Origin: Flavobacterium rhamnosiphilum
GTDB lineage: Bacteria > Bacteroidota > Bacteroidia > Flavobacteriales > Flavobacteriaceae
Assembly: GCF_004349195.1 (NCBI RefSeq)
Contig: NZ_SMLG01000002.1
Span: 186,001-250,000, forward strand
DNA: 64,000 nt
Direction: 5' to 3'
Shown here piece after piece: positions 26,465 to 34,172 of this stretch. Under the pieces are notes generated by a model, which ran no database searches, was not told the origin of the DNA, and saw only the letters and a program-made list of their open reading frames with translations. Position 1 is the first letter of the stretch. The number at the start of each line of letters is the position of its first letter. Position numbers and translations under genes: made by a program.

Positions 26465-26473
26465 ATATAAAAA

Positions 26474-26494
26474 AACCCAGAGCAAGTCTGGGTT
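26474..26494 (-). terminator. Terminator for the Abi gene
   Basis: AACCCAG (26474-26480) and CTGGGTT (26488-26494) form a stem that, on the minus strand, runs into a T-tract. It lies about 100 nt past the Abi stop codon and 10 nt after the rluF fragment. Confidence 0.75.
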
Positions 26495-26557
26495 ATAGTT
26501 ACTATTTTTAAGTGCAGGCACTAAAGCGTAATGAATAGCTGGGCACTGAGGGACAAA

Positions 26558-26576
26558 ATTACACAATTTGTGTAAT
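26558..26576. repeat. Near-perfect palindrome beside the Abi gene
   Basis: ATTACACAATTTGTGTAAT is a dyad with 9-bp arms around one central base. It lies 13 nt beyond the stop codon of the Abi gene and is flanked by very AT-rich sequence. It could be a protein-binding site or a recombination boundary; no partner copy was found in the window. Confidence 0.45.
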
Positions 26577-26589
26577 AATACAAAATGAT

Positions 26590-27468
26590 TCAGTCTATTT
26601 TTTTTACGTAACCAATTTTTTTAGCGATAATTTTTATCAGCACTTCATTGTTTTCATAGCTGTTAAACAAAGCTTCAATCTCCTTTTCAATAATACTTTT
26701 TCTATCAGTTGAAATTTTTTCAAGAAAATATAAAATCACTTTAATTGCAGAATCTAACGAGTGTTTGTTATTGTTATTAAATTTAAAAAATGGTGTTGTA
26801 CTTATCTCTTTAGGTGTGTTAGAATCGTACAATAAACCACTATGTGCACAAATATTACGAATAAAGATTATAGTTTGAAAAAAATTCAGAAACGTCTTTA
26901 CTGAATTAAAACCATAATATTTAGCTACTTTACTTTTTAATTTTTCATCTTTTATCGAATAAAAAATACTGTAAACACTGCCAAAAGTTAAAAATTCTAA
27001 TGTTTTCCAAGCTGGGGCGTAAATATCATTTGGATAGTTAACATGGTGTTTCTTTATTGGTTTATTTTTATCTTTAAACTTCTCATTATAATATTTTGGA
27101 AATTCGTCAACAAATTTGCTGTTCATTACTTTTTTGTTGGCAAACCAAGTTGGGAATTGCGGATATTCATTAGAAACAATATAAATCAATTGAGTTCTTA
27201 AATTAATTTCGATTCTATTTAATGCTTTATTTAAGATGTTTTTTAAATCAACATCTAAATAATACAATTGAACTACGTTTGAAAATTTTGTCCCTTTTTC
27301 AAAATTATGATTATCGTCAATCTCAAAAGGATTCCAATAAAAACCCAAACGATAGTAACCAACATCAAGCAAAATTTCTTCTGCTTTTTCCATTCCCCAA
27401 TCCAACTCCATTCCTCTATCGGTAAGTTTCTGAATTTGGTCTTTAACATTGGTTGCTATTCCAGCCAT
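26590..27468 (-). CDS. Abi_2 family (AbiD/AbiF-like) abortive-infection protein with HEPN motif
   Basis: A 292-residue protein with the Abi_2 hallmarks: an N-terminal segment with LTDRGMELDWGMEKAEEILLDVGYYRLGFYW, YYLDVDLKNILNKALNRIEINLR, and the C-terminal motif RNICAH (Arg204 ... His209) in FIRNICAHSGLLYD. RNxxxH is the catalytic signature of HEPN RNases, to which Abi_2 proteins belong. It is expected to be a cytosolic anti-phage effector that shuts down the cell by cutting RNA. It is very AT-rich, has its own terminator, and lies between rluF-derived repeats, which points to horizontal acquisition. No antitoxin gene is evident. Confidence 0.88.
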   Translation of the reverse strand: MAGIATNVKDQIQKLTDRGMELDWGMEKAEEILLDVGYYRLGFYWNPFEIDDNHNFEKGTKFSNVVQLYYLDVDLKNILNKALNRIEINLRTQLIYIVSNEYPQFPTWFANKKVMNSKFVDEFPKYYNEKFKDKNKPIKKHHVNYPNDIYAPAWKTLEFLTFGSVYSIFYSIKDEKLKSKVAKYYGFNSVKTFLNFFQTIIFIRNICAHSGLLYDSNTPKEISTTPFFKFNNNNKHSLDSAIKVILYFLEKISTDRKSIIEKEIEALFNSYENNEVLIKIIAKKIGYVKKID

Positions 27469-27570
27469 AATTATTAGTTTCTATTTGGCAAAGTTTGTAA
27501 TTAATTATTGATAATCCACAAAGGACTTATTCACAAACAATAAGAGTTCTTAACATTAAAGATTGTCCAT

Positions 27571-27711
27571 TTACTTCAAAAAGCACCAAAGTAGTAAAAC
27601 TAATAATCCAACTCCAGCGATAACATCATAAATTGAAAATTCAATTTCAAATTCATAATCAATTTCTTTTTCCCACAGATTTTTAAAAAAACCTATTATT
27701 GCTTTTATCAT
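27571..27711 (-). CDS. 46-aa single-pass membrane peptide, unknown
   Basis: A short frame from ATG (27711) to TAA (27571) encodes 46 residues: MIKAIIGFFKNLWEKEIDYE, an acidic stretch, then a hydrophobic helix (VIAGVGLLVLLLWCFL) and a terminal Lys. The design (amphipathic head, acidic linker, one membrane helix) is protein-like. It sits in an otherwise empty 433-nt spacer upstream of the Abi gene on the same strand, 102 nt away. Function unknown; a membrane-acting toxin or small accessory of the Abi gene is possible. The rest of 27469-27901 holds only AT-rich sequence and a terminator. Confidence 0.5.
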   Translation of the reverse strand: MIKAIIGFFKNLWEKEIDYEFEIEFSIYDVIAGVGLLVLLLWCFLK

Positions 27712-27861
27712 AATGCTTGCATTTTAACTTTTCTCAACTATTTCTATTTCTTACTCACTCAAACTGAATTTTGAAATAACGACATGTAAAAGATGTTGAT
27801 TAAAAAGATTCACAATATAAGAAAATTCAAACCGATTGAGAAGCTTTAAATGTTGAAATAA

Positions 27862-27896
27862 AAAATCCCATTCATCAATAGAACAGGATTTTTGAC
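27862..27896 (-). terminator. Terminator after the DUF4173 gene
   Basis: AAAATCC-type arm (27862 onward) pairs with GGATTTT (27886-27893) and an inner TTC/GAA pair. On the minus strand the stem is followed by TTTATTTC. It lies within 40 nt of the DUF4173 stop codon. Confidence 0.55.
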
Positions 27897-27901
27897 TTCT
27901 A

Positions 27902-29290
27902 TTAATTCTTAGTCTTTACAAATTCATAGTACAAAGCTTTTGACAGAAAAGGCTCATTTTGTCTTTCATCAATTAAGTCTTCTTCATAAGATTCACTATT
28001 ACCTCCATCAAGATTATTAAGTTTGAAATAATCCCGAAGTGCTTCATCATTAAAATTTAATCCAGATAAAAATATAGGCTCTACCCCCTTATTTACAGAA
28101 ATATTGTACTGCGTGATTATATTTCCCCAATTCACAAAACTGCATAAAAGAATCGTTCCGTAAAAATACCAAACCATTTGATTGAAAAGAAAAGCGTTGG
28201 TTTTTTGATTTATAATTTTCAAAAAGGCAAAAACCAATCCAATAATCGCTAAAATTAAGAAAGCATATACGCCCAATCTTTTATAGGTTAAACCAAAATA
28301 GGAAACATATTCTGAGTTTTTAATAACGGTACTAATGATTAAAACTCCATTTAGAAGAATCCAAATTTTAGCTAACCGTTTCAAGCTATTTGCTTTTTCA
28401 TCAAAATTAAATCCTCCTTTAAAATAAAACAAGATTACACCTACCGCCATAACAATAGAAAAAATTACAGCATTTACTCGTTCGTGAGTGGCTGAACTTA
28501 ATTTAGACGTTTCGATTATTTCAAAAAACTGCTCGTAATTATAGGTAACTATAAAAACCAAAAGCATAGCATTCAAAAGTACTAAGGTAATTTCACCGCT
28601 CTTTCTTTCGAAATCCAAATCAAGGAATGAAAATGTCTTTTGATTTTGGTTTTTAATTGCATTGCTAAAATCATTATCTAACATTGAGTTATAATCGTAA
28701 CAAATATCAGGAACCCAATAATTCCAAAAACTAAACGAAATATAGAAGCCTAACAAAGCAATCAGAAAGACTTCAAAAATATCCAAATCCAACGTATAAT
28801 CCGTAAATAGAGCTGAAAAATGGTCGCTACCAAAAGCGTATACCATAAAAAACAAGGTTATAAATATAGCTGGAATAACAACGTAAGCTATCAGTTTTTT
28901 AGCAAAATCATTTTTGATTTCTCGTTTTGGAAGCCATTGACTAAACATAAAAATGCGGCCCAATGAAGCAAATCCGTTGATAAATACAATTGGAAAAATC
29001 TGTAGCATTTTAAGTTTTACTTCATGAGTTTTATATTGTAAAAAAAGAATAGACATTGATAAAGCCAAAAAAGATACAAAATCGCCATACCAAGCAAAAG
29101 CAAAACACGACAAAACAGAAGTGGTTACTAATACTAAATGCAAACGACTGGCAAATCGTTCCTGAAAGAAATAGCAAATCATTCCGGTCAATACTAAACC
29201 GAAAATTGCCAGATTTATTCCTACATCTTGCTTATAAAAAAGCAAAGTAAAAATCAGGCTACAGGCTAAAATTAATTGGTGTTTTTTCAT
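27902..29290 (-). CDS. DUF4173/DUF4153-type polytopic membrane protein
   Basis: A 462-residue integral membrane protein with about 11 hydrophobic segments. These include the first two at about 5-45, a central run with YVVIPAIFITLFFMVYAFG, and several near the C-terminus, with a soluble acidic tail (LNFNDEALRDYFKL ... YEEDLIDER). The pattern matches the DUF4173 family, found widely in Flavobacteriaceae with unknown function. It starts 54 nt after the winged-helix regulator gene on the same strand. That gap carries a 19-bp dyad also present at the operon promoter, which suggests it is a regulated target. Confidence 0.8.
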   Translation of the reverse strand: MKKHQLILACSLIFTLLFYKQDVGINLAIFGLVLTGMICYFFQERFASRLHLVLVTTSVLSCFAFAWYGDFVSFLALSMSILFLQYKTHEVKLKMLQIFPIVFINGFASLGRIFMFSQWLPKREIKNDFAKKLIAYVVIPAIFITLFFMVYAFGSDHFSALFTDYTLDLDIFEVFLIALLGFYISFSFWNYWVPDICYDYNSMLDNDFSNAIKNQNQKTFSFLDLDFERKSGEITLVLLNAMLLVFIVTYNYEQFFEIIETSKLSSATHERVNAVIFSIVMAVGVILFYFKGGFNFDEKANSLKRLAKIWILLNGVLIISTVIKNSEYVSYFGLTYKRLGVYAFLILAIIGLVFAFLKIINQKTNAFLFNQMVWYFYGTILLCSFVNWGNIITQYNISVNKGVEPIFLSGLNFNDEALRDYFKLNNLDGGNSESYEEDLIDERQNEPFLSKALYYEFVKTKN

Positions 29291-29307
29291 AATAAAAAAT
29301 TTAAAAG

Positions 29308-29326
29308 TACTTTGTATTTCAAAGTA
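29308..29326. promoter_or_regulatory. Candidate operator TACTTTGTATTTCAAAGTA (copy 2)
   Basis: Perfect dyad of 7-bp arms around a 5-bp spacer, located in the 54-nt gap in front of the DUF4173 gene. The same ACTTTG-N5-CAAAGT dyad recurs at 30265-30281 in front of the first gene of the operon. Confidence 0.6.
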
Positions 29327-29344
29327 TAAAGTTAAAAAAAGGTG

Positions 29345-29638
29345 TTATTTAGATTTGATTAATTTTTCAAGGCTATTCAAGTGGGAAACAAAAGCACCTC
29401 TACCCATATTGGTAACTCGATACGAAGTTTTCGGCTTTTTACCAACAAACTCTTTTTTAACTTCTATATATCCAGATTTTTCCAATGCTGAAGAATGACT
29501 CGCTAAATTACCATCAGTAATATTCAATAAAGATTTCATTTCGGTAAAATCAATCCAGTCGTTTACCATCAAAACAGACATAATGCCTAATCTGACCCGA
29601 CTTTCGAAATCTTTATTTAATGTATCAATGATTCCCAT
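29345..29638 (-). CDS. Winged-helix transcriptional regulator
   Basis: A 97-residue, one-domain DNA-binding protein: MGIIDTLNKDFESRVRLGIM, then the recognition helix region LLNITDGNLASHSSALEKSGYI and the wing KKPKTSYRVTNMG. This is the marR/arsR-like winged-helix type found with small membrane proteins in Bacteroidetes. The upstream in-frame ATG at 29746 lies inside the preceding gene, and its added residues do not resemble the family, so I use 29638, 2 nt after the upstream stop codon. It is a good candidate to bind the two ACTTTG-N5-CAAAGT dyads that flank this operon. Confidence 0.86.
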   Translation of the reverse strand: MGIIDTLNKDFESRVRLGIMSVLMVNDWIDFTEMKSLLNITDGNLASHSSALEKSGYIEVKKEFVGKKPKTSYRVTNMGRGAFVSHLNSLEKLIKSK

Positions 29639-29640
29639 TT

Positions 29641-30255
29641 CTATTTGTATTTTTTGAACACAATTATTCCGTACAGGATGTGCAAAATTCCAAATCCTAT
29701 TGCCCAAAAAACAAGTCCGAAACCAAGATAAAAAAGGGAAATACACCCTAAAATAATTTCACATATACCCAAATACCTAATATCCGAAAAAGTATATTTC
29801 CCGGCATTAATAAGTGCTAAGCCATAAAACAATAAAGTAACAGGAGCAATCAGAGCAAATAACTGATGGTATAAAAGTGCAACACAAAACACGCCTCCAA
29901 CCAATAAAGGAATCGCTAGATTCAGTAACATTTTTTTAGTAGTATTAGTCCAAACCGGCAAATCAAACTTTTTACTTTTTCTCAAAGTAAAAAATATACC
30001 CGATCCCAATGCTAAGATCAAAATTGCCGAAGCAATGAATGCTAATTCGATTATTAAATCATAACTATACATCTTTTGCTTACCATCAAAATATTCAATG
30101 CCATTATTTTTAAACAACTGATAGGCATACATAGCCCCAGCTAATGCAAATGCTCCTGCAAATACTCCTGAAAGGCCGCTTAACGAAATAAATCTTGAAG
30201 AGCGCTCCATCATGGAACGAATATGCGATAAATCTTCTTTAATTTTCTGACTCAT
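29641..30255 (-). CDS. Multi-pass membrane protein in regulator operon
   Basis: A 204-residue protein with six predicted helices (about residues 23-45, 68-90, 107-130, 131-150, 158-178 and 178-198) and a short charged cytoplasmic start (MSQKIKEDLSHIRSMMERSS). The N-terminal SHIRSMMERSSRFISLSGLSG motif is a recurring feature of uncharacterised Bacteroidetes membrane proteins that precede a winged-helix gene. It is the first gene of a three-gene unit (membrane protein, regulator, DUF4173). Function unknown; a signal-sensing role with the regulator is inference. Confidence 0.78.
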   Translation of the reverse strand: MSQKIKEDLSHIRSMMERSSRFISLSGLSGVFAGAFALAGAMYAYQLFKNNGIEYFDGKQKMYSYDLIIELAFIASAILILALGSGIFFTLRKSKKFDLPVWTNTTKKMLLNLAIPLLVGGVFCVALLYHQLFALIAPVTLLFYGLALINAGKYTFSDIRYLGICEIILGCISLFYLGFGLVFWAIGFGILHILYGIIVFKKYK

Positions 30256-30263
30256 AAATAAAG

Positions 30264-30304
30264 TACTTTGAACTACAAAGTTATTTATTATTTTTAGATT
30301 TCAA
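30264..30304 (-). promoter_or_regulatory. Promoter and overlapping operator of the regulator operon
   Basis: On the minus strand a TTG (30304-30302) is followed after 18 nt by TAACTTTG (30283-30276), a complete Bacteroidetes -33/-7 pair. The dyad ACTTTG-N5-CAAAGT (30265-30281) overlaps the -7 box, the position expected for a repressor site. The first ATG is at 30255, so the leader would be about 15 nt. Confidence 0.6.
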
Positions 30305-30349
30305 AATAGAAACTGATTTAATTTTAATAAATTTATAAAATGAATATTT

Positions 30350-30396
30350 ATCAAATGACATTATCAAGATTTAAAGAGAAAGGAGATTATTAATGA
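30350..30396 (+). pseudogene. Degenerate rluF 3'-end remnant (third copy)
   Basis: The block from 30350 to 30396 aligns with the end of rluF. ATCAAATGACATTAT resembles ATCAAAAGAGATGAT at 12 of 15 positions. AGATTTAAAGAGAAAGGAG then GATTATTAATGA matches the rluF end, including the stop and the three bases after it, at about 26 of 31 positions; one base is missing between the blocks. It still spells RFKEKGDY before the stop. Confidence 0.6.
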
Positions 30397-30430
30397 CGTT
30401 ATTTTTTATAATTCCCAGTCAATATCGACT

Positions 30431-30469
30431 CTTCAAAAGAAAGAAAGAAAAGAGAAAGGAGATTATTAA
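30431..30469 (+). pseudogene. Degenerate rluF 3'-end remnant (fourth copy)
   Basis: TTCAAAAGAAAGA then AAAGAGAAAGGAGATTATT plus the AA of the stop. It shares 21 identical bases at its 3' end with the third copy and TCAAAAGA with rluF itself, with an internal deletion. It ends KEKGDY-stop. The same sequence forms one arm of the terminator for the following minus-strand gene, so convergent origin is possible. Confidence 0.4.
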
Positions 30470-30493
30470 AATTAACTTTCAATAATCTCCTTT
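30455..30493 (-). terminator. Terminator for the M14 peptidase pair
   Basis: AAAGGAGATTATT (30455-30467) and AATAATCTCCTTT (30481-30493) form a 13-bp perfect stem; on the minus strand it is followed by a pyrimidine-rich tail (CTCTTTTCTTTC). It lies 20 nt past the stop codon at 30513. Confidence 0.7.
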
Positions 30494-30512
30494 TACATCA
30501 TTACTAATTGAT

Positions 30513-32267
30513 CTATTTTATTTTATCAGAGACTGTTCCTCCTTTGGCACTGGAAACTTTAACTGTAGCTCCAGAAGGGTTTCCTTTAACAATCCATCTT
30601 ACTTTTACATTACCCATACCTTCAATATTAGGTACTGCGATTGTTTCAGGAGTGAATTTTTGTTCTGTAAATAAATTTAAATCTTCATTTTGAACTGTCA
30701 TACCTGCTACCACAGCACTACCTGTTAAACTGATATAATTAGGACGCTCTATTTTATTTTTCACATCATGTAGAGAATGGGTTGGAATAATCCTGGTATT
30801 CATAACTGTAGCAGTCACCGCGACTAAATCCCCTGAAAGTTTTTCAGTTTCAATACCTATAATTTCTAATTTTGGAGTCTGATAAGCATGATACAATGAA
30901 AACGCCATGTTTCTATGAGCATCTTCCTGAATCATAAACCCGGGATGATTCCGAATATAATTCTTTTTGGGCCCTCCTATTTCGATATCGCCAAACTGCG
31001 GATGATTAAACGTCTTCCATTCTAAATAGCCATCACCAAACAACAGATATTTATCAAACTCATTAAATTCATCATTATCCCATCGTCCAGCAGTGCTCTT
31101 TTGGTTAAATAATTTATAAGAAGTCATCAACTCATTACTAAAAGTAAATATCCCACGAGTCAAGGACAAAAAATCGATTTCTCCCCCATAAACGGTATAT
31201 AAGTCTTTGTGAATTACAAAATAATTATAACCAGGAATCATTTTTTCTCCTAACTTTCCAATATTATCGTACACTTCAATATCTTGAGATGAAAATAAAG
31301 CATCATCTTCTGCAGCACCTGGGCCTCTTAGAAACATTCCGCCAAAATTATGATAACTTTGAGCTCCGGCTATATTGGGATGATTTACAATAAAGGCTTT
31401 TATGGCACGGGTTTCAGGAAGTGTACCTGGATAAAACAATGCGCCATTTTGAACATAATTAGGTTGCCAATTCCATCCCCAATCTCGGTTTGGATCATAA
31501 GTTCCAATCAAATCCTCATTTACTAAACCGTCTTTATCGTTATCTACACCTTCATAACCCAACATTTCATATTCTCCTATTTCATCTCCTTTCACCTGAT
31601 ACATTCGGGTAGGATATTTAGTATCTACTTTCCAACGTCCTGTTTTTGATTTTCTGCGCATCATTACAATATGCCCGTCATTATCCAAATCATCCAGCTT
31701 ATCTTCATTCACAAGACCATCACCATCATTATCAAAAGGGCGCATTCCTGAACGAGAGGTATTTGAGTTATTCGATTTATAAATAAAATTTTCCCGTCCA
31801 TCAGGACTGATAGTCATTACAATATAAAACACCTTTTCTTTTAATAAAGTGTTGATGAATTTAATAGTTTGAAAACTCTCTGCTAAATACCATGCCGTGT
31901 ACATGGCAACCTCAACACCTTGCATTTCATTCGCATGAATACCTCCATCTATGTAAAAACCTGGTTTATTTTCAACTTCACCTGAATTAAAATCGGATAT
32001 GGTTAAAACCCAAATATCTCTTCCTTCATACGATTTACCAACGGATTCCATTTTAACCAAATTAGGATATGCTTTCACCAAATCCCTTCCTAGCTGAGTA
32101 ACCTGCGCATAATCATGGTAACTGTCCCAAGCCATTTTTACTTTGGGATTAGCAGGCGAACCAATAGCTCGGATGCCATTTAAATCTTGTGGAGCAATAT
32201 CACTTTTTTGAGCATTGGTAACCCAAAAAACAAAACTGAGCAAGCTGAGTAGTATGTATTTTTTCAT
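30513..32267 (-). CDS. Exported M14 zinc carboxypeptidase
   Basis: A 584-residue metallopeptidase: signal peptide (residues 1-19, ending TNAQ), and an M14 domain with zinc ligands His111 and Glu114 in GGIHANEMQG. The third His lies in GAQSYHNFGG and the catalytic Glu in GIFTFSNELMTS. A C-terminal beta domain follows. An insertion around 165-255 holds three Asp-rich loops of the DxDxDG type (DNDGDGLVNED, DLDNDGH, DNDKDGLVNED) that look like calcium sites. It should trim C-terminal residues from peptides outside the cytoplasm. It is the second gene of a pair with a relative at 32329, 61 nt upstream. Confidence 0.92.
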   Translation of the reverse strand: MKKYILLSLLSFVFWVTNAQKSDIAPQDLNGIRAIGSPANPKVKMAWDSYHDYAQVTQLGRDLVKAYPNLVKMESVGKSYEGRDIWVLTISDFNSGEVENKPGFYIDGGIHANEMQGVEVAMYTAWYLAESFQTIKFINTLLKEKVFYIVMTISPDGRENFIYKSNNSNTSRSGMRPFDNDGDGLVNEDKLDDLDNDGHIVMMRRKSKTGRWKVDTKYPTRMYQVKGDEIGEYEMLGYEGVDNDKDGLVNEDLIGTYDPNRDWGWNWQPNYVQNGALFYPGTLPETRAIKAFIVNHPNIAGAQSYHNFGGMFLRGPGAAEDDALFSSQDIEVYDNIGKLGEKMIPGYNYFVIHKDLYTVYGGEIDFLSLTRGIFTFSNELMTSYKLFNQKSTAGRWDNDEFNEFDKYLLFGDGYLEWKTFNHPQFGDIEIGGPKKNYIRNHPGFMIQEDAHRNMAFSLYHAYQTPKLEIIGIETEKLSGDLVAVTATVMNTRIIPTHSLHDVKNKIERPNYISLTGSAVVAGMTVQNEDLNLFTEQKFTPETIAVPNIEGMGNVKVRWIVKGNPSGATVKVSSAKGGTVSDKIK

Positions 32268-32328
32268 TTCATTAATTTTTTATCTGTAAGAATTTAACAT
32301 CCTTTTTTATTTTTTTGAAGTTAAAGTA

Positions 32329-33972
32329 TTATTTCAAATCAACAATTACTTCTTTGAACCCTGCAGTGGCACAACCAGTAGTAATAGTCACTTTTCCTGT
32401 ACCTGAAATCAGCCATGAATATTCTTCTGATTCATCAGCTTGCATACTGTTACGAATAAAATATTTCCTGCCAGAAACCATTGATTGATTTTTTTGGAGT
32501 ACAATCTCTGTTTTCATTTTAGAAACAAATCGGATTTTGTCCCCTATTTCAGTATAGGTAGGCAGCAATCCTTTGTTGGCTACTTTTATAGTGATACGAT
32601 ATAAGTTCTCCCTTACCTTTTCTACTTCGGGAACATTTGTTTCAATTTTTGGCATGGCTGCCAAAAGTTCTTCAACAAAAAGCACATGCTTAGTAGCTGT
32701 TTCTTCCAAGAAATTTACGGGTGGATTATTTAAAGTATAAGGAGCAAAACCTCCTACTTCTACTTTTTGATTTGGAAAATCAGGATGCTTGATGACTGAC
32801 CAGTTGATAAAAGCACTTTTTATATTTTGGCTATCAGCCCATTTTAAAAAAGAGACTTCTGAATTCACTGCCTCTTTATCTTTATCTTTTGGCTTCTCTA
32901 ATTTAGAATCAAGCGAATCTTTTTTAGCTTCAACTTTAGGAACCCACCATCCCGGTGTAGAAAAACTGAATCTGCCTGCATGGAAATAAGCAGTTTGCGC
33001 AAAATTCCCTTTGGTCATTGGCATTTTGGGTCCGTCTTTGATTGCTGCTTTTTGCGTATATAATTTAGAAACCCGCTCGACCGCTTTGATATCTTTTTCT
33101 AACCATCCCTTAATAATTCGGGAACTGGCTAACTTACTGTCATACTTAGGAGTTTCAGATAAATTATTGTGCATCCCAAAAGTTAGTACACCATATATAT
33201 TCTGATTCAAATATAAAAAATCAAGAAGTGCTCTGGTTTCTGGTTCAGAAGCCACATAGACTCCTGCACCTTTTTCAAAAACAGGATAATCAAAAGTAAA
33301 ATTCTTATCTATATTGACTCCTTCTGAAAAATCTTCATTAAACATGCCATCTTTATCGTTATCAATTCCCTCTGAAATCAAAACATACTTGCCAACCTGA
33401 TTTTTCATTGGATCCGCTTTTATTAAAACACGGGAATCCTCTGGGCTTTCAATGAAACTTCCTGTTATATCTTCAATCCGTAGTTGCGTAATTAAACCAT
33501 CTTTATTCAAATCTTCAAAAGGGTCTTCTCCAATTTTACCATCTCTGTCATCATCCGTTTTTGTGTCGTTACCACTCTTTTCCATTTTTATAGTAGCAAA
33601 AGCGGCGTCTATGGCATCTGGATTTACAGATGGAACAAAATAAATTGTTTTTTCCTCTAAAATCTTTGATAATTTATCGCTGTTTAATAAGTTCTCAATC
33701 ATTTTTAAGGTAATCTGCGTACCTGCGCGATATTTTCCGTCAAGCCCGGCTGTGATAAGCAAGGCTGGTTTTGGAGTAGTTGATTCAGAAATTGTCAACA
33801 ACCATATTTCTTTGCCTCCACTGCTTTTACCAATTGATTTGACAGTGCAATATTTACTTTTAACGTCAAGCTCTTTTAGGTTTTTAGTAAGATTTTGATA
33901 GTTCAGGTAGTCATTTTGCGCATGAGTGATACCAAAACAAAGTACGAATAAAAACAGTATTTTTTTTCTCAT
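32329..33972 (-). CDS. M14-family protein lacking catalytic residues
   Basis: A 547-residue exported relative of the neighbouring carboxypeptidase (signal peptide ending THAQ). It keeps the fold landmarks (SIGKSSGGKEIWLLTIS, IYFVPSVNPDAI, EPETRALLDFL) and the Asp-rich loops (DDDRDGKIGED, LNKDGL, DNDKDGMFNED). The first zinc ligands are replaced, though: the HANE position reads DGKY (His to Asp78, Glu to Tyr81), and the catalytic Glu region reads FSFSTPGWW. Only the third-ligand His (FGMHNN) remains. It is probably a non-enzymatic partner or substrate-binding subunit of the active peptidase. Confidence 0.85.
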   Translation of the reverse strand: MRKKILFLFVLCFGITHAQNDYLNYQNLTKNLKELDVKSKYCTVKSIGKSSGGKEIWLLTISESTTPKPALLITAGLDGKYRAGTQITLKMIENLLNSDKLSKILEEKTIYFVPSVNPDAIDAAFATIKMEKSGNDTKTDDDRDGKIGEDPFEDLNKDGLITQLRIEDITGSFIESPEDSRVLIKADPMKNQVGKYVLISEGIDNDKDGMFNEDFSEGVNIDKNFTFDYPVFEKGAGVYVASEPETRALLDFLYLNQNIYGVLTFGMHNNLSETPKYDSKLASSRIIKGWLEKDIKAVERVSKLYTQKAAIKDGPKMPMTKGNFAQTAYFHAGRFSFSTPGWWVPKVEAKKDSLDSKLEKPKDKDKEAVNSEVSFLKWADSQNIKSAFINWSVIKHPDFPNQKVEVGGFAPYTLNNPPVNFLEETATKHVLFVEELLAAMPKIETNVPEVEKVRENLYRITIKVANKGLLPTYTEIGDKIRFVSKMKTEIVLQKNQSMVSGRKYFIRNSMQADESEEYSWLISGTGKVTITTGCATAGFKEVIVDLK

Positions 33973-34172
33973 TTAGATAGTAATTTCTTTGAGAAATAAA
34001 TGTAGTTTATAAATTTGGCCTATCCTAAATTATGTAAAAAATATTTTACACAGTCATCAAGTTACTAGGACTTTAGCCATAAAAAAGATGAATATTCTAT
34101 GTGTATTGATAAAATACACACTCCTCTTTAACATTAAATGGAGGATTAAAATTCAACTTAAAACCGTTTTTA

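Noticed and set aside
29639..29746. Longer winged-helix protein starting at 29746
   Set aside because: The extra 36 residues overlap the upstream membrane-protein gene and are unlike a winged-helix N-terminus.
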